Assembly (NCBI RefSeq): GCF_016595215.1
Contig: NZ_JAENHK010000001.1
Span: 930,001-994,000, forward strand
Reading direction: 5' to 3'
From: Chryseobacterium paridis
GTDB taxonomy: Bacteria; Bacteroidota; Bacteroidia; Flavobacteriales; Weeksellaceae
Length of the DNA: 64,000 bases
Below the pieces are notes generated by a model, which worked only from the letters and a program-made list of their open reading frames with translations, was not told the origin of the DNA and searched no databases. Every line of letters starts with the position of its first letter. Positions within the stretch are counted from its first letter, which is position 1. Of this stretch, positions 53,647 through 63,071 are shown piece after piece. Both the position numbers and the translations under genes were made by a program.

Positions 53647-56403
53647 ATGCGCAATTTCACACATAGAAGTATTATAACTTCGGCAATACTTATTTCGACA
53701 TTTTACTACGCACAGTCAGATACTATAAAATCTAAAAAAATAGATGAGGTTGTTTTGCTGGGATCAAGAGGATCGGGTAGATCATTAACAGATACTCCAG
53801 TTCCGGTAGATGTCATCAATATCTCAAAAATATTGAAACAAAGTCCGGTCAATAATATCAGCCAGGCTCTTAATTATATCGTTCCTTCTTTTTCTTCTAC
53901 ATCACATACTGTAAATGATGGAACCGACTTTGTAGATCCTGCACAATTGAGAGGATTAGGACCCGATCAGGTTTTGGTTTTATTGAATGGTAAAAGAAGA
54001 CATCAGTCATCACTGATCAATGTAACTCTTACTCCGGGACGGGGCTCTGTAGGGACTGACCTTAATGCTATTCCAGCTTTTGCTCTGGATAAAATAGAAG
54101 TATTAAGAGATGGTGCTTCTGCACAATATGGATCTGATGCGATCGCAGGAGTTGTCAACTTAGGGCTTAAAAAGAGACTAGGATTCTCAGGTCAGCTATT
54201 CTTAGGGGGATATGCTTCACCTGTTACCAATAATTTTTCTGGAGGATTGGATGGCGAGACTATTTCTTTAGATCTTAATTATGGTTTTAAACTGGGTAAA
54301 CAAGGTTTTTTTAATATTACTACATCAACCCAATTTCGTGATCCTTATTCCAGAGCTGGGGTAAGAAATGGGTCAATCTACAATGCGTATAATGCTATTA
54401 ACTACAGAGCTGCACAAGACGGAGTAGACATAGATGGATTGTATGGAAATATTGGAAATACACCCAATAACCAACAGATTATTAACACAATCAAGCAATA
54501 CGCAACAAAAGTAAATTACTTTTCTTCAAATTTCCAATCTCAAATATCTAACGCAAATAGCATAACAGCACTTCAGGGATTATTAGGAGGAGATGTTACC
54601 AATGACGAGCTTGCTTATAGAGGATTGGAGCGAAAAGATTTCAGCATTAGAGCAGGACAATCAAAACTTCAATCGGCACAACTTTATTACAATTCAGAAC
54701 TTCCTATTAATGATGATTGGAAAGTCTATTCTTTTGGGGGATACAGTTACAGACTAGGAAATGCAGGCGGTTTTTTCCGTTTGCCAAATACGGAGAGGAA
54801 TGTCAATTTTATCACTCCTAACGGATATTTACCACAGATTGAATCCACTATCAATGACTATTCTTACGCTGCTGGTATTAAGGGAAAATGGAACGATTGG
54901 AATGTAGATTTGAGTAATACTTTTGGTAAGAACACATTTGATTTTGGTGTTGTAAATACTTTCAACTCATCTTTGGCAAATAATTCACCTCGTACCTTTA
55001 AAGCTGGTGGATCAGAATTTTTACAAAATACGGTCAACCTTGATCTATCAAAAAAATATGATGTATTACACGGACTAAATGTGGCATTTGGAGGAGAATA
55101 CCGTTATGAAAACTATAAAGTCAATGCAGGGAATGAAAATTCATATGCTTCTTATGATATTTATGGAAATGTAGTGACGGCCAATACTCCTAAGGATAAT
55201 TTGGTAACAGATTTCTTTAACGTTACAAGACCTGCCGGATCACAAGTATTTCCTGGATTCAGCCCTGATAATGCTGTTTCGGGTAATAGAAATAGTGTTG
55301 CAGGATATGTCGACGTGGAATTGGAACCAACAGACTGGTGGTTGGTAGAGGGAGCTTTACGCTATGAAAACTATTCAGATTTTGGATCTACATTTAATTA
55401 CAAGTTTGCAACGAATGTAAAATTAGTTGACAACTTCAATTGGAGGGGTGCCATTTCTACTGGGTTTAGAGCACCATCGTTGGCTCAGATCTATTATAGT
55501 TCGACCTCTACGCTGATCCAGCAAGGGAATACTACACAGGTTGGAACCTTCAGAAACAATTCTGAAGCAGCACAAGCTTTAGGAATTCCGAAATTGAAAC
55601 AGGAAACATCACAATCTTATAGCACGGGAGTTACCTGGAAAGTTCCAAAACTTAATTTGGTTGTTACAGCAGATGTCTATTATATTAAAATCAAAGATAG
55701 AGTAGTTCTAACTGATTTGTTTTTCAGACCTGAGGGTATTAAAGGAGTAGATTTCCCAGTGGGCTCAGATCAGGCGGTTCTACAGGATGCTTTTGATTTG
55801 GCCAGAGCGAGTGCGGCTAATTTCTTTGCGAATGCAGTAGATTCACAAACTAAAGGACTGGATGTTACCATTTCTCAGAATTCCAAACTAGGTTCAGGAG
55901 TTAGTCTGGAAAATTACTTTGGTCTTAACCTTAACCAGACAAAAAGGATTGGGGATATACATGCATCTCCTAAGCTTGTAAGTCAGATTAATAATTATTT
56001 TTCTGAACCCAACAGAGTTTATTTTGAAGAGGCCGTACCCCGCATAAAGGCGACTCTTTCGAATGTTTTAAAATTTTCTGCTTTCAATGTTCTTGTGAGA
56101 AACTCATTCTTCGGTAAAGTAACTGATGCGGATGTATTAGATGCTAACTTCGACGGTGTAATTGGAAAACAAGAACACTTTGAACTGAATAGCCGCTTTG
56201 TAACAGATCTTTCCGTGGGATATGATTTTAATAAAAATGTATCAGCCACCATTGGAAGCAACAATATTTTCAATGTAATGCCTTCCAGAAATCCATTGAT
56301 CAATTCTTTAACAGCGGATAATCAGTTTGTCTATTCCAGACAGGTTTCGCAGTATGGAATTGGGGGGCGATTTTTATTTGCAAGGGTAGAATTTAAATTC
56401 TAA
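53647..56403 (+). CDS. TonB-dependent receptor under a riboswitch-like leader
   Basis: 918 residues. Signal peptide (about 1-22, STFYYAQ cleavage region), TonB-box-like KKIDEVVLLGSRGSGRS, plug with PAQLRGLGPDQVLVLLNGKRRHQSS and the IEVLRDGASAQYGSDAIAGVVN motif, then a 22-strand-type barrel ending in ARVEFKF. Because of the SAM-I-like element and Cys/Met-rich leader, the cargo may be methionine, another sulfur compound or a cofactor such as cobalamin; this is inference. Complete, with a terminator after the stop. Confidence 0.92.
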   Translation: MRNFTHRSIITSAILISTFYYAQSDTIKSKKIDEVVLLGSRGSGRSLTDTPVPVDVINISKILKQSPVNNISQALNYIVPSFSSTSHTVNDGTDFVDPAQLRGLGPDQVLVLLNGKRRHQSSLINVTLTPGRGSVGTDLNAIPAFALDKIEVLRDGASAQYGSDAIAGVVNLGLKKRLGFSGQLFLGGYASPVTNNFSGGLDGETISLDLNYGFKLGKQGFFNITTSTQFRDPYSRAGVRNGSIYNAYNAINYRAAQDGVDIDGLYGNIGNTPNNQQIINTIKQYATKVNYFSSNFQSQISNANSITALQGLLGGDVTNDELAYRGLERKDFSIRAGQSKLQSAQLYYNSELPINDDWKVYSFGGYSYRLGNAGGFFRLPNTERNVNFITPNGYLPQIESTINDYSYAAGIKGKWNDWNVDLSNTFGKNTFDFGVVNTFNSSLANNSPRTFKAGGSEFLQNTVNLDLSKKYDVLHGLNVAFGGEYRYENYKVNAGNENSYASYDIYGNVVTANTPKDNLVTDFFNVTRPAGSQVFPGFSPDNAVSGNRNSVAGYVDVELEPTDWWLVEGALRYENYSDFGSTFNYKFATNVKLVDNFNWRGAISTGFRAPSLAQIYYSSTSTLIQQGNTTQVGTFRNNSEAAQALGIPKLKQETSQSYSTGVTWKVPKLNLVVTADVYYIKIKDRVVLTDLFFRPEGIKGVDFPVGSDQAVLQDAFDLARASAANFFANAVDSQTKGLDVTISQNSKLGSGVSLENYFGLNLNQTKRIGDIHASPKLVSQINNYFSEPNRVYFEEAVPRIKATLSNVLKFSAFNVLVRNSFFGKVTDADVLDANFDGVIGKQEHFELNSRFVTDLSVGYDFNKNVSATIGSNNIFNVMPSRNPLINSLTADNQFVYSRQVSQYGIGGRFLFARVEFKF

Positions 56404-56421
56404 AATAGAGAGCGAAATAAG

Positions 56422-56449
56422 AAGCAGAGGATCAATCTCTGCTTTTTAT
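56422..56449. terminator. Terminator between convergent receptor genes
   Basis: Arms AAGCAGAG / CTCTGCTT with a seven-base loop, then TTTAT. Confidence 0.8.
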
Positions 56450-56469
56450 TTTCGTGAAATGAATTTTCA

Positions 56470-58590
56470 TTATTGTACTCTTTCTTTCTCATCAAACTTG
56501 ATGTTTTTTTTGGAGATTTTGTTTTTTCCACTTCCAAAAGTATAATTAACACTCAAACGAAAGCTTCTGCCATCCCAATAATTATCCATACGTTGAGTAC
56601 TGTCGGTAAAAGATATAGTACCACGATATCGTTGCGCAAAAATATTAGTCACCGTGGCATTGATCTGAAGTTTCTTTTCCATAAGAGAGAATTTTAGTCC
56701 CGAAGTGAGTTCAGGGAAAGCGTAAAAGTAATAGTTCACATTTTTATAAGGCAAACTGTGGCTGTAATTCAGGAATAAGGCAAACGTTTTATTTTTATTC
56801 AAAGTAAAAGTATTATTAATAGAATAATCGAATGAATTTCCTTTCTGAGTTTCTGCCTGAATATTAAAAACGGTTGAATTCTGTAGAGCAGCCGTCATAG
56901 AAATTGTTGTTTCCCAGAATTTGAAAAAAGTATCTGTGTACGATGCGTTAAGTCCCAAAGAGTTATTATTGTAATAATTCAGATAGGTTCCAATTTGAGA
57001 TAAACCTTCTATAGTCGAAATCTGCCCAAAGGCATTTTTCATTCTCAGGTAATAAATACTTGCTGAAAACTTATTGTTAAAGGTATATCCCAACTCTAAA
57101 TTGTTAATATACGCTGGTGTAAGCAAAGGATTTCCTGAAGAGTAAGAATAAGGATTTTGGTACCAGCGGAATGGATTGAGGTTTCCCATGCTTGGACGGT
57201 TGATTCTTCTGGAGTATGATAAGCTGAATACATTCTTATCCTCCTTATAAGAAACATAAACAGAAGGGAACCATTGTCCATAATTGTACTGATTGCCTGA
57301 ATTAGAGGAAGGAGTAAAGCTTTTTGCATTGGTATTTTCATATCGAAGACCTGCTTTTGTTTCCCAGTGCTCTCCAAAGTTTTTGGCATAGCTGATGTAT
57401 CCTGCATAGTTTTCTTCTTGATATTGAAATAGATTGGCTCTCAGATTATCCGGAATATATTGTCCGTTCACCAGGTTGAAATACCGGAGGTCAGAACTGT
57501 TTTTAAACTGGTTAAATTTAATTCCTGTCTCAATAATTCCAAACGAAAATGGAAGTTCAAGATCTGCCTGAGCAGAAAAAATTTGAGGAGATACCAGAGA
57601 GATGGTTTTCACATCCTTAACAGAATTATCTGAAGATTGTAATGTGGAAAAGTTTACTTCAGTATCAGAATTGTTCTTATAAAAATTTCCGGCAATACTC
57701 AATTTCTTACCCAAGGAATCAAGCTTTACATCATAATAGGCACTTAAAGTGTGGGTAGGAAGTTTCCCACGGTGAAAGGTATTAGTTAAAAGATTTTCTT
57801 CTTTAAGATCTGAGCCAATATTTTTTGTTGTATTGACGATGTCCATTCCTGACTTTTGGCGGGCATACGTATATTCCATTCCGATTTCCGAATTTTTACT
57901 AAGCTTATATGAAAGATTGAGGGTGGGAGTCAGCTCATTCCACATATCTCTTCGTATCGAATTGCTATAATTTTGAGAAGCTCCCAGAATCGTATAATTT
58001 TCGTCTGTTCGCTTAGCTGAATCATAATACATTAATTTCAGGCTACTGCTGAATTTTTCCGTCTGATAATTAAGTGCTCCATTAGAAGTGAAACCCGAAT
58101 AGGTTCTTTGAATCAATCCGGAATTGATATTTCCACTAAAGCCAATGTTTGGATTCTTTTTCAGTATGATATTGATGATTCCACTGTTTCCCTGTGCCTC
58201 ATATTTTGAAGGTGGAGTGGTAATGACTTCTATTTTCAGAATATTTTCTGAACGAATGGATTTCAGGTAATTTAGTAAGCCAGTTCCGGAAAGGTTGAGA
58301 ATTCTTCCGTTAATCATTATGCTTACCGAACTTTTTCCTGCAATAGAGATTGATCCCATATTTTCATCTATTTTTAACATAGGAACATTAGCGAGTGTTT
58401 CTACAGCGTCCATTCCCTGTGAAGCTACTGATGCTTCTACATTAAAGATAAGGCGATCTGCTTTTCTCTCAAGTAGTTTTTTCTTAACTAAAAGATTGAT
58501 CTGTTCTACCTGATAGATGCTGTCTTTTTGGATTTGTGCAGATAGAGTTGAAGAAAAAAGGCTGATGATAAGTATGTACTTGAGTTTCAT
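56470..58590 (-). CDS. TonB-dependent receptor, outer-membrane beta-barrel family
   Basis: 706 residues with signal peptide (KLKYILIISLFSSTLSAQ) and a plug (MDAVETLANVPMLKIDENMG, KSSVSIMINGRILNLSG, SENILKIEVITTPPSKYEAQGNSGIINIILKKN), then an OMP_b-brl_3-type barrel. It is a distant relative of the receptor at 50817 with the same ERKADRLIF-type linker. The last residues (NIKFDEKERVQ) continue past the barrel. The cargo is unknown. A LytS/LytTR pair starts divergently upstream and could regulate it. Confidence 0.88.
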   Translation of the reverse strand: MKLKYILIISLFSSTLSAQIQKDSIYQVEQINLLVKKKLLERKADRLIFNVEASVASQGMDAVETLANVPMLKIDENMGSISIAGKSSVSIMINGRILNLSGTGLLNYLKSIRSENILKIEVITTPPSKYEAQGNSGIINIILKKNPNIGFSGNINSGLIQRTYSGFTSNGALNYQTEKFSSSLKLMYYDSAKRTDENYTILGASQNYSNSIRRDMWNELTPTLNLSYKLSKNSEIGMEYTYARQKSGMDIVNTTKNIGSDLKEENLLTNTFHRGKLPTHTLSAYYDVKLDSLGKKLSIAGNFYKNNSDTEVNFSTLQSSDNSVKDVKTISLVSPQIFSAQADLELPFSFGIIETGIKFNQFKNSSDLRYFNLVNGQYIPDNLRANLFQYQEENYAGYISYAKNFGEHWETKAGLRYENTNAKSFTPSSNSGNQYNYGQWFPSVYVSYKEDKNVFSLSYSRRINRPSMGNLNPFRWYQNPYSYSSGNPLLTPAYINNLELGYTFNNKFSASIYYLRMKNAFGQISTIEGLSQIGTYLNYYNNNSLGLNASYTDTFFKFWETTISMTAALQNSTVFNIQAETQKGNSFDYSINNTFTLNKNKTFALFLNYSHSLPYKNVNYYFYAFPELTSGLKFSLMEKKLQINATVTNIFAQRYRGTISFTDSTQRMDNYWDGRSFRLSVNYTFGSGKNKISKKNIKFDEKERVQ

Positions 58591-58750
58591 AGTTTAAATT
58601 CTTGATCCAAAGGTATTTTTAAACATTTTTTCATGAAATGACGTTTAGATTTTAGCATGAATAAATCCGTTCAAAAGATTTTCATCGAAAAAAAACAGGG
58701 TTTCATCGGAAACATACAGAATATAAATGATCAGAGTCTTACATTTGGGC

Positions 58751-59767
58751 ATGAAGCAAAAACAAATTCTTTTCATGCATTTTTCCTATTGGCTGTTGGT
58801 CATTGGAAATGGTTTGATGTCCATACTTGTGCATAATAATGCCCGTTTCAGCATTTTTACGATCACCATCTTTTTGGCAAGTCTCCTTGGGTTTTATGCC
58901 AATTATTTCTTCGTAGTACCAAAATTTTTTAATCCTAAGAAATTCTATATGATGATTATTGGTTTTTTTGTTGGGGTATTTGTTTTTGTATTGTTCAGGT
59001 ATTCCATTGAGGAGATTATACTTCCTGCAATTACGGGTAAGAGGAATTATGGAAAAGGAACTACTCTTCTATACTATTTCTATGATAATATCTATTACTC
59101 CAGCCTAACAGTTTTTGTAAGCACCAACCTATGGTTCTTTAAGTACTATTTTAAAATTGAAAATGAACGCACAAAACTTATTGAAGAAAGAAAGCATGCA
59201 CAGCTTCAGGCTTTGAAAACACAGATAAACCCCCATTTTATTTTTAATTCTTTAAATAATATCTATTCTTTGGTATATCAAGACTCCGACAAGGCATTAC
59301 CAGCCATTGAAAAGCTAAGCGAATTACTGAGGTATAGTACCAAAGACCTTGAGAAAGATGTAATCAGCCTCGATAAAGAAATAGGATATATTGAAAGTTT
59401 AATCGGGCTTGAAAAACTCAGAATCAAAAATCCCGAACTATTAGTTGTCGAAAAGAGAGTTCAGAATCCAAAGTTCAATATTTCACCCATGTTGTTAGTT
59501 CCATTTGTAGAAAATGCTTTCAAGCACGGAGATTTTAGAGAAAAAGGGTTCAATCTTAAAGTTTCTGAAGAAAATAATGTCCTGCATTTTTATCTTCATA
59601 ATTTTAAAAACCAAAGGGCGAAAGATACCGCCTCTGGAATTGGGATTGAAAATGTAAAGAAAAGACTCGAAATCCTGTATCCTAAAAGCCACAATTTGAA
59701 TATAAAAGATATGGAATCCGAATTTATAGTAGATTTGAAAATAACTTTTCCCCATGAGAGCCATTAA
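58751..59767 (+). CDS. LytS-type sensor histidine kinase
   Basis: 338 residues from ATG 58751; 58727 (346 residues) is also possible. The preferred start matches the usual MKQKQILFMHFSYW opening. Four N-terminal membrane helices (about 10-140) are followed by the His_kinase domain with the phospho-acceptor His in QINPHFIFNSLNNIYSL. A short HATPase domain has PMLLVPFVENAFKHGDF and GIGIENVKKRLEILYP. Kinases of this type pair with LytTR regulators. The end overlaps the regulator gene by 14 bases. The signal is unknown. Confidence 0.9.
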   Translation: MKQKQILFMHFSYWLLVIGNGLMSILVHNNARFSIFTITIFLASLLGFYANYFFVVPKFFNPKKFYMMIIGFFVGVFVFVLFRYSIEEIILPAITGKRNYGKGTTLLYYFYDNIYYSSLTVFVSTNLWFFKYYFKIENERTKLIEERKHAQLQALKTQINPHFIFNSLNNIYSLVYQDSDKALPAIEKLSELLRYSTKDLEKDVISLDKEIGYIESLIGLEKLRIKNPELLVVEKRVQNPKFNISPMLLVPFVENAFKHGDFREKGFNLKVSEENNVLHFYLHNFKNQRAKDTASGIGIENVKKRLEILYPKSHNLNIKDMESEFIVDLKITFPHESH

Positions 59768-60437
59768 ATGTATTATTGTTGATGATGAGCCGTTGGCAAT
59801 TTCGCTTCTGGAGAATTATGTGCGGAAAATTCCTTTTCTGGAACTAGTTTTTTCTTCTGAAAACCCTATTTTGGTATTAGAATATCTGAAAAATAATGAT
59901 GCTGATTTAATTTTTCTGGATATTCAGATGCCTGAGCTTACGGGAATCAATTTCATGAAAATTGTAGGGGATAAAAAAAAGTATATTTTAACGACCGCTT
60001 ATTCTGAATATGCACTGGAGGGATATGAGCATAATATTGTAGATTATCTTCTTAAACCTGTTTCTTTTGACCGCTTTCACAAAAGTGCTTTAAAAGCTCA
60101 GGATCGCTTTTCGTTTTCGGAAAATCACGAGGAGTCATACTTCTTTGTAAAATCTTCCGGGCAGCAACACCGTATCAACTTCAATGATGTTCTTTATATT
60201 GAGAGTATTAAAGATTATGTGAATATAAGAACTTTGAATGAAGAATACATCGTGCTGGATACTCTTAAGTCTATGGAAAATCAACTTTCAGAAAAATTTA
60301 TCCGCGTTCATAAGTCATTTATCATTAATCTTGATAAAATCAGAAATATTGGAATAAAGAAAATAGTCTTGCTATCGGAGCACGAGATCCCAATAGGGGA
60401 TAGCTACCGTAGTAATCTTCTTAATAGAATAAAATAA
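59754..60437 (+). CDS. LytTR-family response regulator
   Basis: 227 residues. The receiver domain has acidic Asp10/Asp11, the phosphorylated Asp56 in LIFLDIQMPEL, and Lys near 106 (LLKPVS). A LytTR DNA-binding domain follows (about 128-227, FVKSSGQQHRINFNDVLYIESIKDYVNI, IRVHKSFIINLDKI). Translation is coupled to the kinase gene. Targets are unknown; the divergent receptor gene at 56470 is the nearest candidate. Confidence 0.93.
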   Translation: MRAIKCIIVDDEPLAISLLENYVRKIPFLELVFSSENPILVLEYLKNNDADLIFLDIQMPELTGINFMKIVGDKKKYILTTAYSEYALEGYEHNIVDYLLKPVSFDRFHKSALKAQDRFSFSENHEESYFFVKSSGQQHRINFNDVLYIESIKDYVNIRTLNEEYIVLDTLKSMENQLSEKFIRVHKSFIINLDKIRNIGIKKIVLLSEHEIPIGDSYRSNLLNRIK

Positions 60438-60463
60438 AAAGCAACTTCTCAGAAGTTGCTTTT
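60437..60463. terminator. Bidirectional terminator
   Basis: AAAAGCAACTTCT-C-AGAAGTTGCTTTT is a perfect palindrome with a one-base centre between convergent genes. Confidence 0.88.
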
Positions 60464-60484
60464 ATGATTTATTGATCTAAATTA

Positions 60485-62752
60485 TTAATTTTCTTGTTGC
60501 TTAATAAGATTCAATGCTGAACCTGCTTTGAACCAGTCAATTTGCTGAGCATTGTAAGTATGGTTTGCAATAATGATGTCTTTTGTTCCATCAGCATGTA
60601 CAAATTCTAATGTCAACTGTTTGCCGGGAGCAAACTGATCTAAATCTAAGAAGTTTACAGTGTCATCTTCCAGAATTTTGTCATAATCAGCTTCATTAGC
60701 AAAAGTTAATCCTAACATACCTTGTTTTTTAAGGTTCGTTTCGTGGATTCTTGCAAATGATTTTACCAATACTGCTTTTACGCCAAGGTGTCTTGGTTCC
60801 ATTGCTGCGTGTTCTCTTGATGAACCTTCACCATAGTTTTGGTCTCCCACAACAATAGTTGGAATTCCTGCAGCTTTATAAGCTCTTTGTACAGCTGGAA
60901 CTTCGCCATATTCACCTGTTAATTCGTTTTTAACATGGTTGGTTTCCATGTTATAAGCATTCACTGCTCCAATTAACATGTTGTTTGAAATATTATCAAG
61001 ATGTCCTCTGTATTTCAACCATGGTCCAGCCATAGAGATGTGGTCAGTCGTACATTTTCCGAAAGCTTTGATCAAAACTTTAGCTCCGGTAATGTTTTTA
61101 CCATCCCAAGCCGGGAACTCCTCTAATAACTGAAGTCTGTCTGATGTAGGGCTTACATTCACTACTACTGAAGAACCATCCTCAGACGGAGCCTGATATC
61201 CATTGTCATCTACAGCAAATCCTTTTGCCGGTAATTCAGAACCTTTAGGTTCGTCAAGTTTTACCTGGTCGCCGTTTTCTGCGGTTAAAGTATCTGTAAT
61301 AGGATTAAAGTCTAATCTTCCGGAAATTGCTACCGCTGCTACCATTTCTGGAGAAGCTACAAATGCGTGGGTATTTGGGTTACCATCTGCTCTTTTCGCA
61401 AAGTTTCTGTTGAAAGAGTGGATGATAGAGTTTTTCTCTCCCTTATCAGCTCCTTCTCTGTCCCATTGTCCGATACAAGGCCCACAAGCATTGGTAAAGA
61501 TTCTTGCGTTTTCAAATTTTCTGAAAGAATTTAAGAAGCCGTCTCTTTCTGCTGTGAATTTTACCTGCTCAGATCCAGGGTTAATTCCTAAGATTGCTTT
61601 AGGTTTTACTCCTTTTGCTACCGCATCTTCTACAATAGAGGCAGCTCTCGACAAATCTTCATAAGAAGAGTTGGTACAAGAACCGATAAGAGCCCATTCA
61701 ACTTCTAATGGCCATCCGTTAGCTTCTGCTTTTGCTCTGAATTCAGAAACCGGAGTTGCTAAATCCGGAGTAAAAGGTCCATTTAAGTGTGGGGCCAACT
61801 CAGAAAGATTGATTTCAATGACCTGATCAAAATATTGCTCAGGGTTTGCATATACTTCAGCATCACCGGTTAAGTGCTCTGCTATTTTATCAGCTGCATC
61901 TACTACATCCTGTCTTCCTGTAGCTGCTAAATATCTTCTCATGGAATCATCGTATCCGAAAGTCGAAGTAGTAGCTCCGATTTCAGCACCCATATTACAA
62001 ATAGTTCCTTTACCAGTCGCTGAAAGTGATTCTGCTCCTTCTCCGAAATATTCTACGATACACCCTGTTCCTCCTTTTACGGTAAGGATTCCCGCCACTT
62101 TTAAGATCACATCTTTAGCAGAAGTCCAGCCACTCATTTTACCGGTTAATTTTACACCGATCAATTTAGGCATTTTAAGCTCCCACGCCATTCCTGCCAT
62201 TACGTCTACAGCATCGGCACCACCAACTCCGATAGCCACCATACCAAGTCCTCCTGCATTTACCGTGTGAGAATCGGTGCCAATCATCATACCTCCCGGG
62301 AATGCATAATTTTCTAATACCACCTGGTGGATAATACCAGCTCCTGGTTTCCAGAAACCAATTCCATATTTATCACAAACGGAACTTAGAAAGTTGAAAA
62401 CTTCAGAGTTTTTATTGATCCCTTCCTGTAAGTCAGATTCTGCACCTACTCTTGCCTGGATCAGGTGATCTGCATGAGCAGTTGACGGAACAGCAACTTT
62501 AGCTTTTCCAGCCTGCATGAATTGCAAAAGAGCCATCTGCGCAGTCGCATCCTGCATTGCTACTCTGTCCGGCGCGAAATCTACATAAGAATTTCCTCTT
62601 TCATGTGCTACTGTAGCATTTCCTTCCCAAAGGTGAGTGTATAATATTTTTTCTGATAGAGTAAGAGGTTTTCCCACGATTTGTCTTGCCGCAGCAATTC
62701 TTTCCGGGTAACGCTCGTACACTTTTTTAATCATATCAATGTCGAAAGTCAT
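60485..62752 (-). CDS. acnA: Aconitate hydratase (mitochondrial-type)
   Basis: 755 residues. The cluster cysteines are in [14 protein letters not shown] and [13 protein letters not shown]. Further signatures are [21 protein letters not shown], the [16 protein letters not shown] segment, and the swivel domain with [18 protein letters not shown]. It interconverts citrate and isocitrate through a 4Fe-4S cluster in the TCA cycle. It is of the mitochondrial/eukaryote-like aconitase group rather than the longer AcnA (about 890) of enterobacteria. It lies 319 bases after the acnB gene on the same strand. Confidence 0.95.
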   Translation of the reverse strand: MTFDIDMIKKVYERYPERIAAARQIVGKPLTLSEKILYTHLWEGNATVAHERGNSYVDFAPDRVAMQDATAQMALLQFMQAGKAKVAVPSTAHADHLIQARVGAESDLQEGINKNSEVFNFLSSVCDKYGIGFWKPGAGIIHQVVLENYAFPGGMMIGTDSHTVNAGGLGMVAIGVGGADAVDVMAGMAWELKMPKLIGVKLTGKMSGWTSAKDVILKVAGILTVKGGTGCIVEYFGEGAESLSATGKGTICNMGAEIGATTSTFGYDDSMRRYLAATGRQDVVDAADKIAEHLTGDAEVYANPEQYFDQVIEINLSELAPHLNGPFTPDLATPVSEFRAKAEANGWPLEVEWALIGSCTNSSYEDLSRAASIVEDAVAKGVKPKAILGINPGSEQVKFTAERDGFLNSFRKFENARIFTNACGPCIGQWDREGADKGEKNSIIHSFNRNFAKRADGNPNTHAFVASPEMVAAVAISGRLDFNPITDTLTAENGDQVKLDEPKGSELPAKGFAVDDNGYQAPSEDGSSVVVNVSPTSDRLQLLEEFPAWDGKNITGAKVLIKAFGKCTTDHISMAGPWLKYRGHLDNISNNMLIGAVNAYNMETNHVKNELTGEYGEVPAVQRAYKAAGIPTIVVGDQNYGEGSSREHAAMEPRHLGVKAVLVKSFARIHETNLKKQGMLGLTFANEADYDKILEDDTVNFLDLDQFAPGKQLTLEFVHADGTKDIIIANHTYNAQQIDWFKAGSALNLIKQQEN

Positions 62753-63071
62753 ATCTATTTTAATTTTTCTTTTTTCAATAATTTTTTGTCGGACTTTAAT
62801 GCAAAATCAGGAGCCGAAATTCCTCAAGTGCAATCATCAAATTCTATTCCTACCCTCTAAAAATAGTATTAATAAGATGAATCGTTACAATTTTTAATAC
62901 CTATCAAGTTAAGGAAAAAATAATTTTTGACTCGTTGACCTAGGTTAAAATAATTCTCCTTACTCTTAAATGGAAAGGTTCTAAATAAAAAAGAAAGATT
63001 TTAAATCCATTGGATTTAAAATCTTTCTTAGTATAGTGTAAAACAGTCTTTCGACTTATCATCTGATGCTA
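62753..63071. other. Intergenic region between the two aconitase genes
   Basis: 319 bases with no gene. It contains the acnB terminator (62991-63029), a small ACCTAGGT palindrome (62938-62945), and on the minus strand a weak promoter candidate for the 60485 gene (TGATTTTG box about 50 bases upstream of its start, with a TTG 21 bases further upstream). Nothing else recognised. Confidence 0.5.
62991..63029 (-). terminator. Terminator of acnB
   Basis: A 19-base perfect stem (arms begin AAGAAAGATTTTAAATCC) with an effective loop of three bases. On the minus strand it is followed by TTTTTTATTT. Confidence 0.9.

Noticed and set aside
61203..61664. 153-residue plus-strand frame within the aconitase gene
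   Set aside because: Antisense shadow; the aconitase motifs on the other strand are complete.
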